Shown here piece after piece: positions 32,869 through 45,963 of a stretch of DNA of 64,000 nucleotides (its first letter is position 1; every line of letters begins with the position of its first letter). Source of the stretch: Brassica napus (Eukaryota > Streptophyta > Magnoliopsida > Brassicales > Brassicaceae); NCBI RefSeq assembly GCF_020379485.1, contig NC_063448.1, positions 7,277,726 to 7,341,725 on the forward strand, written 5' to 3'. The notes beneath the pieces were generated by a model. The model was not told the origin of the DNA. It worked only from the letters and a program-made list of their open reading frames with translations, and ran no database searches. The position numbers were made by a program, and so were the translations under genes.

Positions 32869-34577
32869 TGTAACGGCCCGATCCCCGGCGTCCGACCGGG
32901 GTTATCGAAAGGGAGTTATGGACACATGTCTACTCATTTAGACAACCCTACGTGTCCCGTTACTGGTCCCAAGAGTCGACGGACGCATAACCTTCTTTGA
33001 AATACCGTCACATCCACATCCATATACTTCTACTTACAGTCCTGCGCACTGGGAAACGGAAAGGGAGGGATGAGCAACAAGTTACTCAATGAAGTGACTC
33101 TAGACCAGTCTACCCACATGACACTCTATACTACTCTATACGGGAACTAGGGCTGACTAGCCACTACAATCAGTTGATACATCTTAACATTTCATATCAT
33201 CATCATTTATTTCCACCCATTCAATTCTATACATTTCTAACAACCTAGCGATCAATCAGTACAATGATCTCACTCATTGTCACAACGTCAAACCATAGAC
33301 TTAACCGACCCGACATACCAGACCGACTCAATCTTATGACACCTTTAGCACCCAGATACCCGACCATGAACTAAGGACTCTACAATGCACGTTTTTATAT
33401 CCCGCCTCTCGCGGCTGGCTCATCTTTTCTCTTTTCTCCGTGGGTAGCTCTCGCTAGACTTCTACCCCATATTCTTGTGGATTCCACCACAGCTCCTATG
33501 GATGCCTAGCGTAGAACTACTACCCCACGTACTCCCCCTAGACTCTATATGATTTCCCAACCCATGCTTAACCTTAACGTTATTCACTTATACATTCACT
33601 TATACATTCACTTATCTTTTCACATCCTTATTCACTTTCACTTATCCATTCTCATTCTCATTCACTTTCCTTTACACTTAGACTCGTACTTGAACTCATT
33701 CACTAGACGCCACCCGTTATCGGTGTCACACACAATACACATCACACTCAGGTTTCACTTACAGTATCCATAACAATCAGTAGTCATCTATCATCTTAGC
33801 ATTCACTTCTTTCTAGCATCCTAGCTTTAATCACAAACCACTCATGGGACTACACATCCAAACATACAAGTATCGATTACCAATCAATCATCACCACAAC
33901 AACACAAGACAGTTCATTAAGTCCCATTTAACAGTATGAGGGTTCTTATGCATCATGATCCATTCATCTATCAACCTAGTAATAACCATGTTCTATCATC
34001 CTAACTCTCAAAAAGGGTCTAATCAAACCTAACTCCAACATAAAGGAGTATACAGTACATGGGAACAAGATGGGTTCAAGACACTCCACCTTAGCCTAGA
34101 TCTGGATCTGGAACAAGAGACAAAGGGGATGAGGTCTGAATAGATCTGGAACAAGTAAACAAGAGAGAGACGAGATCTGGTCACCACCACAACACCATAC
34201 AGCCACCACCATCACCACACTCGGACGATCACCCCACCACCACTTGGACGACCACCACCACCGGCGGCTCGGTTTGATCTCGGGGAATTCGCGGCGAGGA
34301 GAGAGGAAGAGATCCAACAGAAAGAGAAAGGAGAGGGAGAGAGAGAGAGGCGTGAGAGAAGAAGAGAGAAAAGGAAAAGAGAAGCTTGACGGCTAGGGTT
34401 TCCTAGTCTCTCTAAATCTCTGCAGAGCTTTGCTCAAGTTTCAGAATGAGAGAAAAATGAGAGGAGGCAACTTCATTTATAGAAAAATGAGGGAACCCTA
34501 GGTCATTTACCCTAATGTGCTGCAGTCTTAACGGGCTCTCCTTAAGAAATTTTTGGGTTAGGAACCGGGCCATTACA
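32869..34577 (-). mobile_element. Solo LTR, 1709 bp
   Basis: Inserted in the MACPF fragment with an exact 5-bp TSD TTACC (32864-32868 and 34578-34582); the intact MACPF exon has one TTACC. On the minus strand it begins TGTAATGGCCCGG and ends GGGCCGTTACA, the TG...CA ends of an LTR. It has no coding sequence and no second LTR. The terminal motif and an internal GGATGAGCAAC...GTTACTCAATGA-type segment fit a chromovirus-like (Tekay/Del) Ty3/gypsy LTR; the family is inferred from memory. Confidence 0.75.
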
Positions 34578-34612
34578 TTACCGTTGACTAGCGGGAGTGT
34601 TCATCATAATAT
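34578..34612 (+). pseudogene. MACPF exon 8 fragment, last part
   Basis: Continues the fragment after the solo LTR and matches 5051-5085 with one substitution. At about 34613 the similarity stops and copia LTR sequence begins. Loss of MACPF sequence after this point, and of the whole RDR1 copy, goes with the copia element. Confidence 0.85.
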
Positions 34613-34850
34613 TAAAGTATTCAAAGACACAAAACTATAAAACTGTTTCTTCGTTTTATTTCTTTCTTAACTTTCTTCTCTATTGTTATAGAGATCATCT
34701 TACATTAGATCTCTTTATATATGATCTTCTTAGCTTATCCTATTACATGTTAATCTAGGAAACTTATCCTTATCCTAAACCTATTAATTTATTCATCCTT
34801 ATCTTTAATAACTTAACACACAAGTAATCTTTCTTGAGGCTTATCCAACA
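34613..34850 (-). mobile_element. 3' LTR of the copia element (partial)
   Basis: On the minus strand it begins TGTTGGATAAGCC at 34850, just after the polyprotein stop region and a purine-rich tract. It contains a TATA-like ATATATAAAGAG and is about 240 bp. The expected CA end is not clear at the junction with MACPF sequence, so a few terminal bases may have been lost. The matching 5' LTR is missing. Confidence 0.6.
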
Positions 34851-34881
34851 TTCTCCCTTCTAAGCTTCAAGCCATCTTCAC

Positions 34882-37800
34882 TTAGGTCTTGTACTCTATC
34901 AGCTCCGTCATTTCTTTGAACTTGATCCTTGCTAGCGCCTTGGTTAATATGTCTGCGCGCTGCTCTGTTCCTGGTATGTGCTCCACATTTATCAGCTCTC
35001 TCTCAACACATTCCCTAATGAAGTGGAAACGTTTATGGATGTGTTTGCTGCGTCGATGGAAAACAGGATTCTTAGCGAGCGCAATGGCTGACTTGTTGTC
35101 TACGCGGATCAGCGTTCTTTCAATCTTTCTTCCAATGATCTCACTCATTAGCTCTTGAAGCCAGATATCTTGTTTAGCAGCCTCTGTCGCTGCTATGAAT
35201 TCGGCTTCACATGAGGATAGAGCCACCACGTCTTGTTTCTGCGAGCACCAAGATATTGGCGTGTCACCGAGACAAAACAGATGTCTAGTAGTACTTCTTC
35301 CATCATCTGGATCAGTGTTGTGACTACTATCACTGTATCCTACGAGTTCTTGAGATCCTCCACGTTTAAACATCAAGCCGTAACCACAAGAGCCTTTTAA
35401 ATACCTTAGTACTTGCTTCAAGGCTTTCCCATGCGACTCTCGCGGTGAATGCATGAACCTACTTAGCATACCAACACTAAACGACATGTCTGGTCTTGTA
35501 TGCATTAAATATCTCAAGCACCCTATCTTCCTTCTATACTCGCTTGCATCAATTTCTGGTTCATCTGTTGCTTTGGAAAGTTGTAGACCAAACTCCATTG
35601 GTATGCATACTGAGTTGCAGTCATCCATCTTTGTTTCCTCCAGTATTCGTCGAGCATAAGCTTCTTGCTTTATTATTATACTCTCTGAGTTCTGTTTCAC
35701 CTCTATTCCGAGATAGTAGGTCAATAGGCCCAAGTCAGACATCTCAAACTTCTTAGACATCGACGCTTTGAACTCTTTTATTGCCGCCAAAGAGTTTCCC
35801 GTGATGAACAAGTCATCGACATAAATCGTAACTATCAACAGCTTATATTCTTCTTCCTTGCGATAGACTGAGCTTTCTTTTGCACATTTTTTAAACTTCA
35901 ATCCTTTCAGTATCTGATTGAGTTTCATGTTCCATGCCCTAGGAGCTTGTCGGAGACCGTATAGAGCTTTCTTGAGCTTGTAAACTTTGTGTTCCTCACC
36001 TTTCTTCACAAACCCCTCCGTCTGCGTTACGTATACATCTTCTATCAGCTCACCGTGTAAGAAGGCTGTCTTTAGGTCTAGGTGATGGATTTCCCATTTA
36101 TTCGCAGCAGCAAGACCTACAAGAAGTCTTATGGTTTCTATACGAGCCACAGGAGCAAAGACCTCATCGTAATCTATGCCGAGCTCTTGAACATACCCCT
36201 TTGCAACAAGCCTTGACTTATACTTGTTGATACTTCCATCTGCGTTGCGCTTGATCTTAAAAACCCACTTGAGTCCTATCAATTTCACTCCGTGTGGCTT
36301 CTCCACAAGAACCCAAGTCTCATTCTTATCTATAGAGTCGATCTCATCCTTACATGAGAGCTTCCATCTCTTATCCTTGAGAGCTTCTCGTATAGACATC
36401 GGTTCATCATTGAGTGCAAGCAACAACACTTCACACTCTATATCAGCTAGCAGAACGTAGTCCCTAAGGTAGCCGGGTTTAACTACTTGTCTTGATGAAC
36501 GTCTCACCTCTTGTGTAGGCTCTTGTTCATCTACGGTTACCTGCGGACTGACCTCCTCTGTTTCTTCCGTAGAGTTAGCCACTGATTTTGCACCATTGTC
36601 TTCACTGGCAGCTCCAACGACAAAAGGACCACTTCCATTGTCTTCTGTAGTTCCCCATGTCATATGAAACATTCCAGGCTCGGTTTGGACTTTCTTACCA
36701 TCTCCCTTCCAATTCCAACGAGCCTTCTCGTCAAAAACTACATCTCTACTAACAATAATTTTCCTCATAGTAGGATTGTAGAGTCTGTACGCTTTGGTTC
36801 CAGGTTCAATACCTAGATGAACAATAGCTTCTGACCTATCATCGAGCTTCCTTAACTGTCCTGCATCCTTCTTTGCATACGCCATACACCCGAAAACTCT
36901 TATATGAGATACACTTGGTTTCTTTCCTCTTATGCACTCGTAGGGAGTCTGATTAGTTAGAGCCCTTGTAGGAACTCTGTTAATCAGATACGTGGCGCGA
37001 CGAACTGCCTCTCCCCATAAGTAATTAGGTACACCCATTGCTTTTAGTATGCTCCGTGTCATCTCCATGAGTGTACGATTTCTTCGTTCCACCACACCAT
37101 TTTGTTGTGCGGTGTAGGGTGCTGTAAGATGCCTCCTTATTCCGTTGTTGTTGCAGAAGGTATTGAACTCATGTGAAGTAAATTCACCGCCTCTGTCAGT
37201 ACGCAGTGTCACTATCTCTTTGTTGAAGTCCTTCTCGACAAACTTCTTAAACACCTTAAACCTGTCGAATGCATCACTCTTTTCTTTCAATAATATCGAC
37301 CACATATACCTTGTGCAACCGTTAATGATGACAAAGATATAGCGGTTGAGGGAGAGAGTTGCCGGCGAGATTGGACCGCAAAGGTCTGCGTGTAGTAGCT
37401 CAAGAGGACGAGACGCTCTAAACGACGTTGCTTTGGGAAAAGATTGTCTCGCTTGCTTGCCTACCAAGCATGAATCACAGAGTCGCTTTTCTTCACTTAT
37501 CTTTGGCAAGCCATAGACCATTCCGTGTGTCGCCATAGCTTTTACTGTTTTGAAGCTCACGTGACCAAGTCTAGCATGCCATGTAACACCCCCGAACCGT
37601 CCTAGGCATAGGTCAACCCACCGGCCAACAATCAAACAAGAACATGACCGACGGACGACCCACACCAAGGGTTGGAGATGAAAGGCCAACCGGCCAGCCA
37701 ACAATCAAACAAGAACATGACTGACCGTCCAACCCAACACCATGGTCCGAAAGCGCTACGTGACGGGTTAGGGACGATCCGGCCAGAGTCATAAAATTTA

Positions 37801-40800
37801 CTCTACGACCTAGACCAGTTCGTCCTCTAACACGTCCCGCTTACTCGAGGCTTAAGGATTTGCAACCTACACCCGGTGTTAACGGTTCCGTTAGATCAAG
37901 GCCTAAGACTTCTCAACCCGTACCAAGACCTAACGTTGTGTTGGTTCGGACTAAACCAATATCATATTGGACCCGTTGATTTTTAAATTCAATTCTATGT
38001 CTTTTAAGAACATTTAAATATTTTAGGGATCCCAAATCCAAATAAAACGCAACGGAAACATAAAATGTTTTAAGAATCAAACCGTAGCCAAATGCACCGA
38101 AAAATCTACTCCGGTGGCCTATGCGTCCAATCCTCTACAACCTGGTTTCCTGCAAAAAGGACAACGAGAGTTGGGTGAGTAACGTAAGGTCACTCAGTGA
38201 GCTGGCTACCTCTACCCAAAACCTAGTAGCTAGCCCCGACAACCCCAAAATAACAATCAATCTAGCCCTAGCATGCAATATAAGCTAAGGCTAAGCAAAC
38301 CGTTACTAAGTTAGACTTGGCCTCCTGCCATAATCCAACTTCCAAGTAACGGGAACCTGCATTAAAACAAGTCAACAACCAATCCCTGGTTAACCATATA
38401 TACGACTGAGTTCAGTACTCATGTAGTGTTAGACACTTAGACTATACAAGTATCATGAGCCGGTCGACCAACAATCAAACAAGAACATGATCGGCCAACC
38501 AATGATACCGCATAGCTTTAATATCCACCACCCTTCACAAGCAATCCCTCAAACACATACAGGCCAACGTCAGGCCTACACTAACCAAATACACACCAAG
38601 CCTAGTCCGATACCTAAACCAGACTTAGGACTTAATGTCAGAACCTGCAAACAAATCAATCAACAACCAAACACAATCATAATGATAAGATACTATGAGT
38701 AACTATGACTCGATCTATCTCGTAACACCGTATATCGGTGCTACATTAACTCGAGGGTTCCACAACCCCCAACACAAATAAGACTACTCGTCACGACACA
38801 ACACTCTAACTCGGGCCCTGGTGACAACGTGTTCCTCCTCTCTATCGGCAATATCCTATCTCCCTACCACAAAGGCCAAAAGAAGGAACTTTCAACCGAC
38901 CGCGGCCCACAGTCCTTCGGGTCACCGCGCGACAGCCCACAGTCCTTCGGGTCACTGCCACATTACACCGTCGTGTAATCACTCAGCCATAGGCTATGAC
39001 CCCGTCTATCTGAGTCTTCCCGATCCAGCGAATAAGGGGTTTCCTTGAACCCGCTGAATACGAGGCCGAGGAAACACTAGTCCACCCCAAAACATGCCTA
39101 GCATGGGCGGGTTTCGCACCTGCTGTCGGCATAACACACAAGCGACACAATTATCCCTAGGAAAGACCTAAGGGACAAGACTCCAACCCAAAACTAAACA
39201 ATATATAGGAGTCTACGACAATATCAACCAATACTCGTAGTCCAGCCTATATGGCATAGGACCCGTAGTATCAACATCACAACCAGGAGATCGGCCTATA
39301 TGGCCAAAGATCTCCTAAACAACAACATTATGACTAAACAACTCAACCAGTTAGTCACTTCCTTACCAAGAGATGACTAACCTCAATCAACAAGATTAAT
39401 TAAACGAGCAAGCATTTAATTAAATCAACTCAATCAATCTACACAATCAAACCGTTACCCAGATAGTTCGGCCTCATGCTACAACACTATCTTTAAAGAT
39501 AACGGGAATCTGCACTCAACCATATCAACACGCAAGAATATAAATCATGATGCATCCTAGTCCTAGTCAGGTTATTATCTCAGTCTTAATTCCATTTCAT
39601 CTCAGCTAGCCCGTGCTAAACTGAGTCCGGTTTAATAAATAACCCCAAGGACTACCATGCAACAGTGTGAGCATTCTACTCTATATGAATACTCGATCTT
39701 CCCTAAGTTCCAAGTGGAACTCAAACAAAACCAACTCACAGTGTTCTAGCAGCTTGTTGGTCGGAGAGAGAGCTTAGCCAAAACCCAATGCTGACATCTT
39801 GGACGGGCTGGACTGGACTGATCAGAACTTGGACAGAACCTCCCTTAGCTTCTGGTCGATATTCGGACTTCCGGGTAGCGTATCGGCTTCAAAGCTTTGA
39901 CTGATCTGAACTAATCTGAGCAGCACCTCTACTTGATCACCAAAGGAAAGGCTTGGACGAAATGGTTTGGACAGAGCTTCTGCTTAGAGATTGCAGAAAT
40001 TCTTCGATCGGGCAGAACTTCTCTTCTCGGTGATATCTCGGTCTTCCGAAAGAACTTTTCTTCTAAAACTTCTTTTTCTTTCTCTTTCTCTCACTAGCCA
40101 CGTTTTTAAGTGTCTTTGGTGTGTGATGGATCAATGAAAATGAGCAGGGGGTGAAGGGTTTATATAGAAATCGCCAGCGAGTCAGACGGTGCCACCCAAG
40201 CGGCTGTGTGTCGTCCCGCATACTTCCGGTCACATGCGTTGCGACACACGGGCGTCCACATGTCCTGATGCATGCTTCCTTTACATGCCAGAAGACATCA
40301 CCACGTCCAGATGGCTTGCTGCATGGCTGGAGTTCATGCGTCGCGACACACCGGCCTCTGCGTGTCGATTCGCATGCGCAGATCGCAGGTATTGCGACAC
40401 CTCGAGCTACGACTTGTCAAGCTGCATGTTCAGCAACCATGCACGTCTACACCTCCTCCTTTTGTTGACACTCAGCTGCTGATATGCTAGACAGAACGTC
40501 CTGGCCATATGCATAGAGACACCTCGAGCTTCTTGGTCGGTTTACGCGATTTTTGACCCTTCCGGCATATTTTCGACCCGCGATCAATCCCGAATATTTT
40601 TCCGCTCTCGTTCTGATGAGCTAAATATTCTTAATAGACTCCAAAATATTTCTGACCTTGATGAAAAATATTTCCCGAGTCTCCAGCTTCCTCGAAAAAT
40701 TTCATAATACCAAAATTAGGGTTTTTGCCCGATTTCGGGTTTTCCCCGTCGTGCTTGCTTCCCGTCCTGCTTAATTCCCGTCCTGCTTCCAACTTATTAT

Positions 40801-41911
40801 GTCCGCAGAATAATATTTTACTGATACGAAGATTTTCCGAGAAAACTTCGTGATGAAGAAACGTCGGTCTTCAAAAACGTCGAGCTTCTGAAACGTCGTG
40901 CTTCCAAAAATGTTATGCTTCCAAAACGTTCGTCTGATCAATCTAAGACATCTTCTAACTATGGTCGAGCAGCTTATTCGACTCATAGTTCCCTCGCCAA
41001 CAATTCTTTGACCACCTCATTCTTCGAAATTTGCCGATCGATCCTTACCGCCCGCGGTTCGACCACCAAGTTGATGTTCGACCAGTCTTCTCTTTTCTTC
41101 GAATCATGTCAAGTTTTATGTGATCAAAACTTAACATTCCTCCTGATACTTAGACTCCCAAATGCTCGGCTCGAGATTCATTTTTTTTTTTTTTTTTTTT
41201 TTTTTATCCCGAAGGGCGGGTTATCACATGCCATCTCCATGTTTCCTCCTCCATTCTCGCGTGCAAGCACACTGCTCTTCCTACTTGTAACTTCATCTTG
41301 CAGAGCCGGTTTGAGGATCGTAGTACCTTCACGAGCAATCTACCTTCAGGATCTCTAAGGGTTAGAAAGTTATTTTTCATTCGAACATCACACCCTTGCT
41401 CGGTTGCTTCTCCTAAACTTAGGATGTTACTCCGTAGCTCGGGAATAAAATAGATATCAGATAATAGCTTCTGCTCCCCTGTCTTAGCTTCAAAGAGAAT
41501 CGACCCTTGTCCACTTATGTCAACGAATGACCCATCTCCAAACTTTACTTTCCCCTTGATGTTTTCGTTGATCTCGGAGAAGTACGATCTTTCTCCTGTC
41601 ATGTGGTTAGAGGCACCATTATCCAGATACCAAACTCCTTCTTCCTTCTCATCAATCTCGAGTTTCTTAGGTATAACCTTTTCTTCGTTGAGAAAGACAA
41701 CTTCATGCATATACAGAGCTGCTTCCACAGTTTCTGTTTCTGTCTTATTGAGCTCTTCTTCTTCTTTTCTCGATACACACCGATGCGAAGTGCCCCTTCT
41801 TCTTACAGTTGTAACATACAATCTGAGAGTAGTCTCTCTTTTCTTTCCTTCTCTCACCATTATTGCTCCTACCACGACCTTTTCCTCTATTACCGCGACC
41901 ACGTCCTCTGC
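34882..41911 (-). pseudogene. Ty1/copia gag-pol polyprotein, 5'-truncated and interrupted
   Basis: On the minus strand, from about 41911: a gag zinc knuckle (CYNCKKKGHFASVC, about 41816-41775), then protease (WYLDNGASNHMTG), then a 3647-bp insertion (37582-41228). After it come the gag-pre-integrase region (WHARLGHVSFKTVK), integrase with its two Asp and Glu (LLHADLCGP, RTDRGGEF, NGVVERRNRTL), reverse transcriptase (IYVDDLFITG) and RNase H, ending at 34882. Removing the insert restores the frame across the break. The zinc knuckle is in a different frame from the protease, so a small frameshift lies near 41765-41780. Most of gag and the 5' LTR are gone, replaced by RDR1 upstream sequence. The element is dead. 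Confidence 0.9.
37582..41228 (-). mobile_element. LTR-like insertion in the copia element, 3647 bp
   Basis: On the minus strand it begins TGTGATAACCCGCCC and ends GGGTGTTACA, with a TSD TGCCA (37577-37581 and 41229-41233). The flanking copia frame confirms the insertion point. It has no reverse transcriptase or gag, and no second terminal copy inside. It contains AACAATCAAACAAGAACATG three times (about 37628, 37700, 38469), a GTAACGTAAGGTCACTCAGTG segment like one in the 32869 LTR, and a T-run at 41181-41205. Probably a long solo LTR of a chromovirus-like Ty3/gypsy element. Open frames inside it look accidental. Confidence 0.65.
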
Positions 41912-42367
41912 TCCGAGTATCTCGAATTGCTTATGTCCGATTGCTGACGTCACCGTATTAGAAACTTAATCGGACGGTCCGTAACTCTCAATGATATGAG
42001 TGTTTTTTTTCTGTCTAGTGACGTGAGTGGTTTTTTTTTCGAGCTAATTATGTTATTACAAATTATAAAAAACATTACATAAATAATATTACATCTGATA
42101 ATTCTACCTATTTTATGAGGATTTACGTCTGACTGCATCACCCTAAGTAGCCTTATGAGATCCATTCATGACGGTACTTTCTTACGCCATGAAAATCTCT
42201 TCCTGAACGTAGAAACTTTTAAACCTTAAACACTAGACCACGATACTTCCACGTATTAAAAAGTAGTTAAGCATAATTTATAGGACACAATTTAGAAGAG
42301 TTTTTTTTATATTAGTAAAAAATGAATTTTTAAACGGATAAAGGAAACATAGATTCGAAGAGGATAT
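41912..42367 (-). repeat. RDR1 upstream region, copy 3, with a SINE in it
   Basis: 41912-42000 matches the GAATTGCTTATGTCCGAT...AATCGGACGGTC part of copies 1 and 2. After a SINE-derived insert the match to copy 2 resumes at about 42256 (AAGTAGTTAAGC...ATAGGACACAATTTAGAAG) and ends near 42367. It abuts the truncated copia element directly, showing that the RDR1 gene once next to it was deleted. Confidence 0.8.
42025..42250 (-). mobile_element. tRNA-derived SINE, internally shortened
   Basis: The minus-strand sequence matches the SINE at 45289-45628: an A-box-like GTGGTCTAGTGTTTAAGG, the shared GAATGGATCTCATAAGGC...TTAGGGTGATG core and an A-rich tail. The B-box part is lost. It lies inside RDR1 upstream copy 3. 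Confidence 0.7.
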
Positions 42368-45272
42368 TTGTAATATTATTTGAGAAATCAAGTTTTGTAT
42401 GTGTCGCACTCACGTTAATTTTTACGATGGTTAATTACACTAATATCCTTAATGAATTAAAGATATTACATTTAAATACTATTATTGAATTTTTATTTAG
42501 TTTCCTTTTAAAAATTTACAAATAACATATCTATATATAATAGCAAACCTGTTTTTTAAACCTGATGATGTCATCAATTTTTTATAGGAAAAAAAGTTAA
42601 CATCCATCGGTGAAGTTTGTTTCTAACTTCTAATCTAACGGCTACGATTTTATTTAGGATCATGAGTATGATGTCATAGTTTCACTTGAACAACAAACAT
42701 GTTTATTCCATGAAAAGTTGTATTTTTTCAGAATTTTTTAACCATCAAACCCGTACTTGAACTCTTTCATAGTGGAAACCTTTAATAAAACCGTTCAATT
42801 AAGGAAAAAACATGTTCATTCAGTGAAAAGTTGTATCTTTTCAGAGATTTTACCATTTAACGACCCTTTGATTGAACCTTTTCATAAAATAGAGTAAGTT
42901 ATATATATATTTGATAATAAAAAGTTGTAAAAACCACCAAAGCTTACAACTGTTACCTACAATTCTTTTCGCACATGATGTTGCAGAGGGAAATCCCTTC
43001 CAGAGTTTATGACAAATTGTAGAAATTATCTTTACTTTTGTATATCTTTTCACACTTAGTGTTTCAGTGGAACCTTCATCAACTTCGTTTAAGAGTTACA
43101 ACTTTTCTAAAATTATATATTGAAGAGAGACTGTATCGGTTTTCAGATATGTTTCACGTTTTCTTAACTTCTCCCTTCTGCTTTTAACCTCCCTCCATTT
43201 CCTCGACATCGAAATCTGTAGTTTGTTTTTCTGCTGCAGATCATTGTTCCTTTCGCCCTTTCTTTTTTTCTTATAATTTCAAACCTGATGGTGTTGCTCT
43301 TTTTCTTCAATTCACTAATTATCAAATTTAATGTCTCCTAGGAGTTTCTGCAATTATAGTAAGTACATTTTTTGGCTTAGATGTCTTCTCCTAACACTTC
43401 CCATCATTATTTGATTACTCTCTGTTAGACTCACGATTCAGTTCATCTCAGAGAGGTGCGACAGTGAATAGAAGTAATGATATTTTGTATTTAACAAATT
43501 TCCAAACATAGAGATACATTGTTTCAAATGTCAGTGAATAGATTGTAGAAGTATGCAGAGAAGAAGCCGATTAACTGGTTCAAATTAATTATTCACTCTT
43601 TGATTTAACATATCGTCTTTTATTTCATACATGTTCTGAATTTATGTTGAAAATTTTATTTGTTTGGTTATACTTTAGTGTTGATGTCGTTTTCATCGTG
43701 AATGTTAGTGTCCGTTTCATTATGAATTTTGAAACACTTCTTTTGGTTTTACAAACGGTTTGGGAGGAGAAAATTTTCGTGGACTGGAGTGGGAAAGGCA
43801 AACCATGGGCTAGACTCAACACTAATCGGCCTTGTCAGTTAGACACGCTTTGGTCTCTGTACAATCTTCTCCAAACGCTGTTTGATTTGGATTCTGACCG
43901 GTTTGGTCGCGGCAAATTAAACGCTTTGCCTCTTCAAAAAAAAAGTACGGAAGAAATTGATTTTCAAAACATTTTCTTTTGGCTATTACTTTGTAGATAC
44001 ATGATAAGCAAATTAACAAATAATTCAACGGCAAGTAGTATTATGTATAAAGAAAAAGTACGGAAGGCTGTAATTACGTTTTTCCATCGTTATTTTAATC
44101 AGTCGATTGAAAGTTAACAAGTGAATAATTAGATGGAAATGATTGGATGATTTGAATGTTTATTAGCCGCAAAAGGGAACGTCTTCGTTTGCATGTGGGA
44201 TATAAAAGACTAATTAGACTATCTTTTTAGAGATCGAGTTTTCTTTCTTTCCAACCATAAAACACTATTAAAGGAATGGACGTGATGTTGGATGGACCAG
44301 GTCTATGCGTAGATTGGTTCATAGGTTGAAAGAGAAAAAACTGTTTAATCATGTCCTTCCGACGCACCGCTACACGTCTCAATTAATTTATGAAAGATAC
44401 ACTCTTCAAAATGATTTTTAATTTCTGAAAACACACACCTTTTTCACATGCCTTTTTTTAATATTTACACGATGTACCCTTTGACATTCATTTTCAATAT
44501 ATGAACGATATGTTATAGCTTTTCTTTTAAACGGTTGCGACCTTTTCTTTTCTATAACTAATGTTAATTATATTAAGTAGTTAAATTTAAATTAGTAATA
44601 AACGTCTAAGGATAACCTAAATTACATAAATTATTAATGATGTTTTAAAACAACAATATGTCTAAAGAGGTGTATATTTAACGCATTAGAAAAAGGTGTA
44701 TATTTAACGTTGAAAGAAATTTTTCTAAACACTGGTTATTAGTCTTTGTCTATTATCATATTAAGGACCAAATAAAACATATGAAAACAAATGTATAAGT
44801 TTCTTTACAGTTTGTTATTAGTATTAATAATTTAACAAAATTACCATTACTAAGTAGTTCTTTTAATTATTAAATGAGATACAACTTAAAGTTCAATTTT
44901 TTTTTTGAATGAATGACACAGTTTTAGAATGATAAGTCACAACTTTCTAAAAATATCAAAACCATTACAATTCCTTAAATGAAAATACACAACCTTAGCA
45001 AATAGACACATCCCTAACCTTTTCACAACCTTATGCCAATGAAAAAATGACAAATAGGTTATTAATACTATGAACCCTGCAATAACATCCAATTTGATAA
45101 AGTCAATTCAGTATTTCCTCATACTTATATACTTCCTCAATGTAATTTTAAAATGAATAAAATTTTAAATTGTGAAGGGTTTACAATTAAAAATACAAAA
45201 TATTTTTAAAAACTAACAGACACGATTGTTCAAAACTTTTTGTCCTTATAAATAAAGAAAAAATGACCACTA
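42368..45272. other. Inserted AT-rich DNA with a Helitron-like 5' end
   Basis: Absent from the other ASD-RDR1 spacer copy, so inserted. At 42530, after an A, it reads TCTATATATAATAGCAAACC, the same start as at 45691, which suggests a Helitron 5' end of the same family. No helicase or other gene is seen. The 157-codon frame at 43644-44117 has no recognisable domain. Confidence 0.45.
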
Positions 45273-45288
45273 ATTAACAAACAAAAAA

Positions 45289-45628
45289 AAATCGTAGAAG
45301 CGCCATAGTTTAGTGGTCAAGGTTTAAAGGCTTCTACACCCAAGTCTGGGGTTCGAATCCCATGCGACACAATTTCTACACCAAGAGGTCTGGGTTTCAA
45401 TTTCCGGAGAATGCGAATTATGCAGAAAATTGGAGAAAATACTTACAAGAGATCTTCAGCATGGCACAAGGAGTACCGTCAAGAATGGATCTCATAGGAC
45501 GGCTTAGGGTGATGTAGTCAGACATGAATCCTCATAAGGCAGGTAGAATTCCGGCTGTTCGACTGTAATATCGTCTATGTAATGTTCTTCATAGTTTGTA
45601 ATAGCATAATTAACCAGACAAAAAAAAA
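45289..45628 (+). mobile_element. tRNA-derived SINE with 16-bp TSD
   Basis: Flanked by exact ATTAACAAACAAAAAA copies at 45273-45288 and 45629-45644. The 5' end is tRNA-like, with an A box (TAGTTTAGTGGTCAAGG) and a B box (GGTTCGAATCC) spaced for RNA polymerase III. A 3' body of about 260 bp and an A-rich tail follow. It is about 340 bp and non-coding, and it needs LINE enzymes to move. Confidence 0.88.
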
Positions 45629-45963
45629 ATTAACAAACAAAAAAGACATGGATATGGAAAGTAACAAACCCTCTACATAGAAGATTTTAGTCTATATATA
45701 ATAGCAAACCCAAAATAAGTACTCATGGCATCATCTTTTTTTATAGAAAAATAAAATTTCAATCTAATGGGAGTAATTTTTCTTTTATGAACTAAAGAAC
45801 ATAAAATACTTTTGTTGATGTCATCAATAAATTTATACTTGGCAACTCTTCCTTGAACAATTATTTATTTAAACAAACTCTTCCTTGAACAATTATTTAT
45901 TTAAACAACACATTCTTTTATGATCACATGGTGATATGTAAACTTTTTCTCTCAGTGATATTC

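Noticed and set aside
40151..40490. Three overlapping plus-strand frames of 72-105 codons
   Set aside because: Lie inside the 3.6-kb LTR-like insert, overlap in different frames and show no family features.
43644..44117. 157-codon plus-strand frame
   Set aside because: No recognisable domain, lies in inserted transposon-type DNA, and composition looks accidental.
45292..45370. tRNA-like sequence with A and B boxes
   Set aside because: It is the head of a SINE with a 16-bp TSD and A-rich tail; it does not fold into a full tRNA acceptor stem as read.
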